DNA of 64,000 nucleotides. Source: Rubrobacter xylanophilus (GTDB lineage: Bacteria; Actinomycetota; Rubrobacteria; Rubrobacterales; Rubrobacteraceae). The notes beneath the pieces were generated by a model. It made no database searches, was not told where the DNA came from, and saw only the letters and a program-made list of their open reading frames with translations. Each line of letters starts with the position of its first letter. Position 1 is the first letter of the stretch. The DNA is taken from the NCBI RefSeq assembly GCF_007164525.1, contig NZ_AP019791.1:248001-312000 (forward strand), given 5' to 3'. The position numbers and the translations under genes were made by a program. Below are positions 35,201 to 42,528 of this stretch, piece after piece.

Positions 35201-35246
35201 CGAGGAGGAGTTCTCGCGCCTCATGTTCGAAACGGAAGGCTCCTGA
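32208..35246 (+). CDS. type III-like DNA adenine methyltransferase (Mod)
   Basis: A 1012-residue modification subunit. Residues 1-460 are a long helical N-terminal region. The catalytic motif DPPYNTG is at about 500-506 and the SAM-binding motif DFFAGSGTTGHA at about 764-775, so it is a beta-class N6-adenine or N4-cytosine methyltransferase with the target-recognition part between them. That middle part (bases about 33740-34480) is visibly more AT-rich than the flanks, as if swapped in. The end overlaps the helicase-nuclease gene by one base (TGATG). It is longer than typical type III Mod proteins because of its N-terminus. Methylation protects host DNA from the Res partner. Confidence 0.88.
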   Translation: MTDALEKLQGLLRELFQFDREDLDFGIYRIMNHKRDEVLKFLDQDLLPQVKEAFAGFRSSEQEKLYERKSVLEAEISNIIEQAAVYGGSPEKNPRYGEATQELAEVKEKLESDEISNRLENEVYSDLYTFLRRYYKDGDFISLRRYKPGVYAIPYEGEEVKLYWANADQYYVKTAENFQNYAYRTKAGVRVRFRLVAAATEQNNVKGGDRYFICRAEEAEYDDDTRTLTVPFEYRPLSTEEKDEYGKQRKTIRTRLMERAEDDLIRHFKGRPEALDALEGECRRDSKNNPVSYLKHHLGRYTAKNEFDYFIHKDLGGFLRRELDFFLKNEVMHIDDLDTENERRVEQYLSKLKVIKRIGYKIIDFLAQIEDFQKKLFLKKKFVVSSGYCLTLDNVPEELYEEIAANDAQYEEWERLFAISEIPNTLENGGNQRSVEWLKANPYLVLDTKHFNEDFKNRLLSNIEDLDEKTDGLLINSENFQALNLLQERYREQVRCIYIDPPYNTGKDEFLYKDNYQHSSWLTMMENRLHLARDMLPKDGVLFVSTDDIEHANLEYVVNRIFGRENFVANIIWQKKYAKQSDAKWFSTSHDHITLYAKNKEVWRPKRLERTQEQAKNYDNPDNDPRGPWQSVVYTCNKTRTERPNLYYPIKHPRTGKEIYPSETRVWGYSSELYEKHAADNRLWWGKNQEKDKPRLKVFLSELRDGIVPDTIWLRKEVGDTQDAKRAILNLFSDSVFDTPKPTKLVGRMSQIASEDNQGHLMLDFFAGSGTTGHAVIDLNREDGGNRKYVLVEMGEYFDTVMKPRIQKVTYSKDWKEGKPVSREGTSHIFKYMTLESYEDTLNNLELRRTDTQDDLIESDRALREEYMLSYMLDFETKGSPSLLNLDAFEDPFSYRLNITRNDETWPEKVDLVETFNYLLGLTVSRTYTRDGYRVVEGKNPVGERVLVIWRNTKEKTNDDLDAFFEERGYAGAGFNHVYVNGDNTLALRDPDSKVHLIEEEFSRLMFETEGS

Positions 35247-38200
35247 TGCCGCGCAGAAAGAAAGAAAAGCTTCGCTTCGAGCAGCGCCTGGTCCTCAACC
35301 AGTACATGCTCGGGCTCTTCGGGGTCGAGACCTTCGATGAGCTGGCCGAGGGACTCAAGGAGCCGGAGTACGAAGAGTGGGACGAGAACAACGTCTCGCG
35401 TATCCACCACGTGCTCGCCGCTCGCTTCTTTGACCTCCCCGAGAGAACCGGCGGACCATCGGTGGATGATTTGCTGCGCTACGATCAGAACATCGTCGGC
35501 CACACGCTCAAGATCAGCGAGAAGCGAGACGAGCGCGTCCGCTGGAAGTACTTCCAGTACCTCTCGTTTCTGTTCGCCGAGATCTACCTCGACCGCTACT
35601 TCCGCGACCCCGAGGCCCTGCTCGACGGGCTCAACAACCGGGTTCGCTCCTTCAACGAGGGTAAGGCGGAAGCTAGTCAGGTGCCCGAGTACGTCCCCGA
35701 TGACCTCCGCAAACTAGCCTTCTGGATGGCAACGGGCTCCGGCAAGACGCTCCTGATGCACGTGAACGTCTTGCAATACCGGCACTACCTGGAGCTGCAC
35801 GGCCGGACCGGCGAGCTGGACAGGATCATCCTGCTCACCCCCAACGAGGGACTCTCCCGCCAGCACCTGCGCGAACTGGAGAAGTCCGGTTTTGAGGCCG
35901 AGCTCTTCTCCAGGAGCAGCGAGAGCCTGTTCACGAGCCAGCGCATCCAGATCCTGGAGATTACCAAGCTCCGTGAGGACACCGGTGTCAAGACGGTCGC
36001 CGTAGAGGCCTTTGAGGGCAACAACCTCGTCCTCGTGGACGAAGGACACCGCGGAACCTCCAAAGCCTCCGACGTGATCGGTGACAAGGGCTGGAAGCCC
36101 ATGCGTGACGCGCTCTGCAAGGACGGCTTCTCCTTCGAGTACTCGGCCACCTTCGGGCAGGCAATGAAGGCCGCGAAAAACAAGAAGCTCACCGACGAGT
36201 ACGCGAAGTGCATCCTCTTCGACTACTCCTACCGCTACTTCTACGGCGACGGCTACGGCAAAGACTACAGGATTCTCAACCTCGAAGAAGGCTCGGACGA
36301 ATCTTTCCGCCACCGCTACTTGGTGGCGGCCCTGCTCTCCTTCCACCAGCAGCAGCTCCTCTACAGGGACCGGGAAAAGGAGCTTCAGCCCTACGGCATA
36401 GAGCGTCCTCTCTGGATGTTCGTCGGCTCTAGCGTCACCAAAAGCCCTAGCAAGGACGACAGGACAGACGTGATCAACATCCTGCGCTTTCTCGCCCGCT
36501 TCGTGCGGGAGCGGGAGGAGAGCGTCGGTATCCTGAAGCGCCTCTTAAGAGGGCGCACGGGTCTCAGCTATAAGGGGCGCGACCTCTTTGCTGACAGCTT
36601 TGGCTATCTCAAAGAAAAGGGGCTCGCCGCTGAAAAGCTCTACGACTCCATCCTCTCCGGCTTCTTCAACGCGGCCGGCCGCGCCATGCTGCACGCCAGC
36701 GTGCTCAAGGAGGCGGAGGGTGAGATCTCCCTCCATCTTGGGGATAACAAGCCTTTCGGTGTCATCAACGTGGGCGACCCTTCGGCGCTCTCGAAGCTCC
36801 TGGAGGAGCAGGAGGAGATCGTGGTCTCCGAGCGGAGCGTCTCCGGCTCGCTCTTCGACGCACTCAACACCCGCGAATCCGGCATCAACCTGCTCGTCGG
36901 GGCCAGGAAGTTCACCGAAGGCTGGAGTAGCTGGCGGGTCAGCAGCATGGGTCTCATGAACGTGGGTAAGAACGAGGGCTCTCAGATCATCCAGCTCTTC
37001 GGCCGTGGTGTCCGCCTCAAGGGGCTGAACTTCAGCCTCAAGCGCAGCTCCCAGATACCGTACACGCGCCACCCCCGGCACATCGAGATTCTGGACCGGC
37101 ACATCGAGATTCTGGAGACACTGAACGTCTTCGGCGTCAGCGCTGACTACATGCAGCAGTTCAAAGAGCACCTGGAAGAGGAGGGGCTCCCCTCAAACGA
37201 CAACATCGAGGAGATAATCCTTCCGGTCAGCAAGACCCTGAATGGCAAGAAGCTTAAGACCATCCGTCTCAAGGAGGGTGTAGATTTCAGGGAGAACGGT
37301 CCCCGCCCCGAGCTCGACACCCCCAACTCTCTATGCGATGCCCTAGCAAGGAAACTCCCCGTAAAGCTGGACTGGTACCCCAAAGTGAGTGCTCTGGAAA
37401 GCAGGAACGGTGCCGTCACCGCCGTGCGCGATGCCGGAAAACTGGAGCCCCGGCACCTTGCTTTCATTAACCTCGACGAGGTCTACTTCGATCTCGTGCG
37501 CTACAAGAACGAGCGCGGCTGGCACAACCTCACCATCTCCAAGGAGAAGGTGGTCGAGCTGCTGAAAAACCCGGGCTGGTACGAGCTTGCGATCCCCTCC
37601 GAAGATCTGGAGTTCTCCCCTGGAAACCTTGGGCAACAGGTACGCACCTGGCAGGAGATTGCCACTTCGCTCCTCAAGGCGTACTGCAAGAAATACTACG
37701 ACACCCGGCGCGCCGAGTTCGAGTCCAAGTACCTCCGGTATCAGGAATTGAGCGAAGAGGACGATAACTTCTTGGAGGAATACCGATTCCAGGTTGAGGC
37801 ATCTAAAGAGGACTACATCCGGGAGCTTCGGGACCTTAAAACAGCTATAGAGAGCGGACAGATGAAGCCTGTGTCGTGGGGCGCCCTGGACATCTTCTCC
37901 TTCGACCGGCACCTCTACAGGCCGCTCGTGCACCTTAAGAACAAAGATGTCTCCGTGAAGCCCGTCGCCTTGAACGAAGGCGAGCGACAGTTCGTGAAGG
38001 ATCTTAAATCATACTACCAGACGCACCCCGATTTCTTCGAAGAGCGGGAGCTGTACCTGCTGCGGAACATGAGCCGGGGTAGGGGCATCGGATTCTTCGA
38101 GGCTGGAAACTTCTACCCGGACTTCATACTCTGGCTGCTGGCCGGAGATCACCAGTACGTCGCGTTCATCGATCCCAAGGGCATCACTAGGCTACGGGGC

Positions 38201-38431
38201 GTAGAAGACCCCAAGATCGCGTTCAAGGACACCATCAAGGAGATAGAGGAGCGCCTCACGGACCCAAACGTGACCCTGAGCTCCTTTATCATCTCCAACA
38301 CCCCATACGACGAGATCGCGTACTGGGGTATGAGCAAGAAAGACCTGGAAGACCGCCACGTCCTCTTCCAGAAAGATGACAAGAACACCTACATAGAGGA
38401 TATGCTGAAGCGCATTCTCGCCCACAGTTGA
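35246..38431 (+). CDS. type III-like restriction subunit (DEAD/DEAH helicase-nuclease, Res)
   Basis: A 1061-residue protein coupled to mod by TGATG. Walker A is ATGSGKT at about residues 162-168, the box-II motif is DEGH at 265-268, followed by SATFGQ, and the second RecA-like domain contains GRGVRLKG. Near the C-terminus, PDF at about 958-960 and IDPKG at 975-979 form a PD-(D/E)xK nuclease site. The reading frame is intact. It should translocate on DNA and cut unmodified invaders in complex with Mod. An IS630-type element begins 76 bp after its stop. Confidence 0.88.
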   Translation: MPRRKKEKLRFEQRLVLNQYMLGLFGVETFDELAEGLKEPEYEEWDENNVSRIHHVLAARFFDLPERTGGPSVDDLLRYDQNIVGHTLKISEKRDERVRWKYFQYLSFLFAEIYLDRYFRDPEALLDGLNNRVRSFNEGKAEASQVPEYVPDDLRKLAFWMATGSGKTLLMHVNVLQYRHYLELHGRTGELDRIILLTPNEGLSRQHLRELEKSGFEAELFSRSSESLFTSQRIQILEITKLREDTGVKTVAVEAFEGNNLVLVDEGHRGTSKASDVIGDKGWKPMRDALCKDGFSFEYSATFGQAMKAAKNKKLTDEYAKCILFDYSYRYFYGDGYGKDYRILNLEEGSDESFRHRYLVAALLSFHQQQLLYRDREKELQPYGIERPLWMFVGSSVTKSPSKDDRTDVINILRFLARFVREREESVGILKRLLRGRTGLSYKGRDLFADSFGYLKEKGLAAEKLYDSILSGFFNAAGRAMLHASVLKEAEGEISLHLGDNKPFGVINVGDPSALSKLLEEQEEIVVSERSVSGSLFDALNTRESGINLLVGARKFTEGWSSWRVSSMGLMNVGKNEGSQIIQLFGRGVRLKGLNFSLKRSSQIPYTRHPRHIEILDRHIEILETLNVFGVSADYMQQFKEHLEEEGLPSNDNIEEIILPVSKTLNGKKLKTIRLKEGVDFRENGPRPELDTPNSLCDALARKLPVKLDWYPKVSALESRNGAVTAVRDAGKLEPRHLAFINLDEVYFDLVRYKNERGWHNLTISKEKVVELLKNPGWYELAIPSEDLEFSPGNLGQQVRTWQEIATSLLKAYCKKYYDTRRAEFESKYLRYQELSEEDDNFLEEYRFQVEASKEDYIRELRDLKTAIESGQMKPVSWGALDIFSFDRHLYRPLVHLKNKDVSVKPVALNEGERQFVKDLKSYYQTHPDFFEERELYLLRNMSRGRGIGFFEAGNFYPDFILWLLAGDHQYVAFIDPKGITRLRGVEDPKIAFKDTIKEIEERLTDPNVTLSSFIISNTPYDEIAYWGMSKKDLEDRHVLFQKDDKNTYIEDMLKRILAHS

Positions 38432-38507
38432 CGTTTACTCTGTTTGTTCTATTTCCCAGAGCATAATCCGAGCACACTTATCACGCTCAGGAGATTTCGT
38501 GCAGTGC

Positions 38508-39682
38508 TAGTGCACGATCAGGCGACATTTTGTGGGACGGTGAGATGCTCGTAATGGGGACACCCAAACACCCGGCACACCCTCTCGGCAAGCTCGTACG
38601 CTCCGAGAAGCCCGTCGGCCTCCACGACTTTGCGCTTGCCATGAACCCACTTCGGCTCGATGGGGTTCAACCACGGACTCTTCTTCGGGAGAAAGCAGCT
38701 CACGATCCTCACTCCTTCGCCGCTGTTTTTGACCTTGCGATTGTGTTTTCCGAGCCAGCGTCTGACCTCTTTGGAGACGTGCCAGCTTGCGTTGTCCCAG
38801 ATGAGAAGAAAAACCTTCTTGCCCATCTCTTCGAGCTTCTCGGCGCACCACCCGAGAAACTGGGTGGTTACGCAGCTTACGGGCCTTCCGTCCACGAATC
38901 TTAGCCACGTCTGCCCGTCAAGTTCGGGAAGGTAGAGTCCGTAGCAAGAGATCGCCTTCGGCTCGGGGTCGTCTTTGGCGACCGAACGCTGGATGAGGCG
39001 CAGCGGCTCCCCGTCCTCGCTCCAGGCGTTGAGGGTAGGCAAAGCCTCCCGGCTCCACCAGCATTCGTCCGAAAAGCCGGTGGCCCACCCCGGATCGGAG
39101 GCGGAGATCTCCATCAGCCGGTCGCGCCTTCTTTTTTCTCTCGTACAGGGGGTCCGGGGAAGTGATCCACCGCTTAGCCCGCATCCACTTCACCGAGAGA
39201 AGGCGCGACAAGGTGGCCCGGATGGTCTCCCCTGAGACTCGCTCCTCGGTGAGCCCCTCCTCGAAGGCGACGTCTGCGGCCATCTCCAGAGTCCACAGGC
39301 TGCTCTCGCGTCCGAACTCCCTCGGCGAGCGGTGGAGCATCTCCCGCAAAGCCTCGGCGCTCCTCTCGTCGAAGGCGGCGTACACGCGCTTGGGGCGAGA
39401 GGAGCCAGGCGTGAGGGCGTCGAGGCCGCGCTCGTTGAAGGCTCGGATGGCGTTCCTCACCGTTTGCGAAGCGCACCCGAGGTCTTGGGCGATCTTCGGA
39501 GGAGACTTCCCGCGGGCACTCGCCAGAAGGATCTGGCACCGGCGAAGTACGAAAGCGTCTCCTGCGCGCAGCCCCGCCTGGAGTCTCTTGCGCTCCTCGT
39601 CTGACAATTCCCGGACAAATATTGGAGGTTTCATGAAAGGAACTATAGCCCATCACACACAACCCTCTCTGAGGATGCACTA
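38508..39682 (-). mobile_element. IS630-family insertion sequence
   Basis: An element of about 1.17 kb holding an IS630 transposase. The ends read CTAGTGCA, three mismatches, then TCAG inward on both sides, giving imperfect terminal inverted repeats. The TA inside each CTAG fits the TA target used by this family. It sits just after res and does not break it. Confidence 0.65.
38518..39634 (-). CDS. IS630-family transposase in two frames (frameshift at an A6 run)
   Basis: The first frame (from ATG 39634) has the helix-turn-helix part (KSPPKIAQDLGCASQTVRNAI) and reads into KWMRAKRW. The homology then moves to a +1 frame that begins RRDRLMEIS and carries the DDE residues: SDECWW, LIWDNASWH and PWLNPIEPKW. 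The switch point lies at the run of six A (minus strand) at 39132-39137. IS630 elements are often expressed by frameshifting, but usually -1, so a simple disabling indel is also possible. Confidence 0.75.
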
Positions 39683-39800
39683 GGAGCAACACTAGGAAGC
39701 CGCTGATTTACTCCAAGACAAAGGCTGGGTTCTCGGGAACACCCGCAGGCTCTCTCACAGCGGTGCCCGTAAGTATTGATCCATGTGTTAGCCTCTGGAA

Positions 39801-39857
39801 ATGAAACCGTATTCGAAGGATCTGAAGATGAGGGTGGATCAAGTCCTAAAGTTTCTG
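39801..39857 (+). pseudogene. N-terminal fragment of a second IS630-like transposase
   Basis: ATG 39801 starts MKPYSKDLKMRV, which matches the usual first residues of another branch of IS630-type transposases, then runs into a stop 19 codons in. The end coincides with the left border of the IS256-type remains, so it was probably cut by that insertion or by a deletion. Confidence 0.45.
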
Positions 39858-39885
39858 TAAATTCCTCTAAGAGGCAAACTTGCTC

Positions 39886-41059
39886 TCATTGCTGCGTGAG
39901 GACCACCTCCTCCCGCGCTTGCTCCTCCGAGGGCCACTCTTTTAGCTGTTCCATGTCCAGGTAGCGCCTGCCCGTAACCCACTCCTCCGATTGCTCGACG
40001 GCTAAGGCCGTAACCAACCTCAGACACGCCCCCCTGTTAGGGAAGATCCTCACTACCCTCGTTCTGCGCTTTATCTCCTGGTTGAACCTCTCAAGCCCGC
40101 CCTGAGGTGCGGATGCGCCTGCGATGGCTCTCCGGGAAGGCCAGGCAGGTAAGGCACTCCTCAAGATGCTCCTCCACGTGCTCAGCCACCTTCTCGTTAC
40201 CCCTCTTGCGCCACTTCTGGGCCACGCTCGAAGCGATCTCTGGAGGGCTTGCTCCTTAGCAGGGGCTGAGAAGATGGCCCGGAGGTCTGCCCCAAGCTCC
40301 TTGCGGCTTGCGTAGCTCACCATCCCGAGGAGGTTCCTTACGTAGTGCACCACGCACCGTTGCCACTCCGCCAGAGGGTAGACCCAGCGGATGGTCTCCT
40401 CTATCCTTGGCAGGCCATCCGTGATGAAGAGCAAAACCCTCCGCAAACTCCTCTCCCATAGCTCCTGTAACACCCCCTGCCACAGGGGGGCACTCTCGGT
40501 GGGTAGGAGCCAGAAACCGAGGATCTGCCTCTCCCCTAGAGGGGTAATCACCAAGGCCACATAGACGGCTTCCCGCTCCACCCCTAGAGGCCTTCCCTGT
40601 GCACCTTCAGGAAGAAGCCATCCAGGTAGACGAAGGCCATCTCCTCGGGTAGCGGCCTCCCTCTCTGAAGGCCTTGACCTTCTCCAGCACCTGGTCGGTG
40701 ATGGCGCTGACGGTCTCGTGGGTGTAGCGGTGGCCAAGGAGGAGGCTCATCACCTCCGCCGCCTTGCGCTGGCTCACCCCGGCGGCGTAGAGCACCACCG
40801 CCACCTCCCCCACGTCCACCAGGCGCCGGGGTGTAGGGGGTGAGGAAGGTGGGGTAGTACCACCCTTCCCGATCCCGCGGGACCTTGAGGCTCACCTAGC
40901 CGAAGGAGGTCTCCAGCCTTCTCGGGTAGTAGCCGTTTTTCCTTCCGCCTTGTTCCCGCAAAAAGCCTCTCGGTCAAGCTCCATGAGGCCCTGGAGCACC
41001 TCGGCCACCACTTCGCGCACCGCTTCCCTCAGCATCGCCCGTAGGGTATCCTGATCCAT
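39886..41059 (-). pseudogene. decayed IS256-family (mutator type) transposase
   Basis: The pieces lie in several frames. ATG 41059 starts MDQDTLRAMLREAVREVV, then frameshifts near AFLREQGGRKNGYYPRR. A TAG interrupts just before VSLKVPRDREGWYYP, and later frames carry the body, including VLLFITDGLP, WQRCVVHYVRNLL and GLERFNQEIKRR. The family order of catalytic segments is clear, yet at least two frameshifts and one stop break it. TGTAA at 39856 and its complement at 41121-41125 may mark the element ends; the flanks do not show a target duplication. Confidence 0.8.
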
Positions 41060-41121
41060 GGGGTACCTCCTTCATCCCTTGGGCACCTCCACTTATACAC
41101 AAACCCCTACACATAATTCCT

Positions 41122-41424
41122 TACACGACCCTCGGAGAGCTCATCTACGGAGCGCACAGACTCAGGGAGCATACCGCCACCCTCATGCAGAAGATCGAAG
41201 ACACCCTGCTCCCCAACCTGCCCGTCTTGCCCTTCGATGCTGCCGCTGCCAGGCGCTACGGAGAGCTCCGGGCCGAGCTGGAGCGGTTGGGCACGCCCAT
41301 AGGCGACGTCGACATGCGGATAGCTGCCATCGCCCTCACGCACGGCCTCAAGGTGGTGACCGGCAACGAGCGCCACTTCCGGCGGGTGCCCGGGCTGAGG
41401 ATGGAGAACTGGCTGAAGCAGTAA
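41122..41424 (+). pseudogene. VapC-like PIN-domain toxin, N-terminus lost
   Basis: The frame reads TTLGELIYGAHR, then LPFDAAAARRYGELRAELERLGTPIGDVDMRIAAIAL, KVVTGNERHF and LRMENW. This is the C-terminal two thirds of a VapC ribonuclease with the later acidic residues of the active site. The first beta strand and its catalytic Asp are missing because the IS256-type element lies directly upstream. ATG 41185 could start a shorter product, but that would not be active. No antitoxin gene is seen beside it. Confidence 0.65.
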
Positions 41425-41828
41425 GCTCCACCAGCTCCGTCGGCCGGGACACGGGGGTTCTTGGCGGTCCCTCCGAAGCCGCAAGGGGGCTCTCTCTGGC
41501 TTGCGGTGAGCCTGGCAACCCTCCCGCGAGACTACCGGCCTGTGGCCCCACGGCTGGGTGGCGAACGTCTCATCTCCATGACCGGCTCTTTGCCGCATTC
41601 TGTGCGGTCCTGCCGGAGGCTGCCGCCCGTGGGTGCCCGGGTAGTGCGCCGGAGGTGGGTGCCGGGCTTCGAAATCCTAGAAGGTTGCCTGTGCCAAGAG
41701 GCTGGATCCTCGTCGGCGGACGGCCGATCCAGAGCTCCTCGCCGCCCATGATGAGAGCGAGCTCCAAGGAGGAGCTACTTCTCTCTGTACGACCTTCTCC
41801 GCCCGCCGGAGCCGGTGGGCGGTGTTGC
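41425..41828. other. no convincing gene
   Basis: This 404-bp GC-rich stretch lies between the PIN remnant and the small phage-like genes. Both strands have short open frames typical of high-GC DNA, with no recognisable motif, ribosome site or repeat. Confidence 0.5.
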
Positions 41829-42047
41829 TCACCGCCTCATACCAAGCTTCTTCAGCTCTTCCGCCAGCTCGGCCTCGATGTCCTCGCGGCTCTTGCCCGT
41901 GCGTTCGCTCCTTTCGGCGATGAACCTCTCCCATTCTTCCTCTATCTCCGCAGCCGGTTTCCCGAGGGACAGAGCCGCAGACTGCTCGCCTCGCAGTAGC
42001 CGCAGTTCCAGCCTCTCCAGACGCCGCCGCAGCGGATCACCAGACAT
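41829..42047 (-). CDS. small charged helical protein
   Basis: A 72-residue protein made mostly of amphipathic helix (RRRLERLELRLLRGE, then EDIEAELAEELKKLG). ATG 42047 lies inside the last codons of the upstream zinc-finger-type gene (11-nt overlap), so it is probably coupled to it. No family is recognised. It is the last gene of the element's right-hand operon. Confidence 0.5.
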   Translation of the reverse strand: MSGDPLRRRLERLELRLLRGEQSAALSLGKPAAEIEEEWERFIAERSERTGKSREDIEAELAEELKKLGMRR

Positions 42048-42402
42048 GCCCGTTGCCCCCCGTCACCCTCTCCTCCAACCGCTCGATTCTCCCCGCCAGC
42101 TCCTCGGTTTCCCGCCACCGGCGCTCAAGCTCCAGAGCGCGGAGCGCGGCATTGCTCAGCTGAGCGATCGCGCCGGCCCGTTTGGGGTCCAGCCGTCCGG
42201 TCTCGACGGACTCTATCAGCCGGGCGAGTTTGTCCTTGAGTGCCTGAAGCTCTCCCCTGGCGCGGCCCCGGCTCCTGCCCGCCTTGGAGGCGTTGCGCCG
42301 GCGCTCTGCGGACCGCAACGGGGTGTGCAGGTGGCAGTAACCATCGTAGACCGCGGGGAGGGTACACCGCTTGCCGCCGCGGGTTACTCCGGTGCACCGC
42401 AT
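42037..42402 (-). CDS. small protein with CxnCxnCxxH zinc-binding motif and coiled coil
   Basis: A 121-residue protein from ATG 42402. The first 30 residues hold CTGVTRGGKRCTLPAVY and GYCHLHTP, a likely zinc site of a type common in phages and plasmids. The rest is helical and charged (LQALKDKLARLIESVETG). The start is fixed by TGATG coupling to the 35-residue gene upstream; GTG 42405 and TTG 42408 are alternatives. The function is unknown; similar proteins often accompany replication genes. Confidence 0.6.
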   Translation of the reverse strand: MRCTGVTRGGKRCTLPAVYDGYCHLHTPLRSAERRRNASKAGRSRGRARGELQALKDKLARLIESVETGRLDPKRAGAIAQLSNAALRALELERRWRETEELAGRIERLEERVTGGNGHVW

Positions 42403-42509
42403 CACCAACGCACCCCCTCCCCCCGGTCCCATTCCTCCTCCTCCTGCCCAGCCGGCGGCCGCTCCAGCTTGGCAGGGGGGCTTGCGGTTTCCCTCTCAGT
42501 CTCGCTCAT
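42402..42509 (-). CDS. 35-residue acidic microprotein
   Basis: ATG 42509 has a strong GGAGGTGAGC ribosome site, and the stop overlaps the next start as TGATG. The product is acidic and disordered-looking (AKLERPPAGQEEEEWDRGEG). Its start lies 20 nt after the stop of the primase-helicase gene. Strong initiation plus coupling on both sides makes a real gene or a translational lead-in for the zinc-type protein likely. Confidence 0.5.
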   Translation of the reverse strand: MSETERETASPPAKLERPPAGQEEEEWDRGEGVRW

Positions 42510-42528
42510 GCTCACCTCCTCGTATCCC

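Noticed and set aside
41461-41934. Several short frames between the PIN remnant and the small phage-like genes
   Set aside because: They show Arg/Ser/Pro-rich composition typical of random high-GC frames, with no motif and no start signal.
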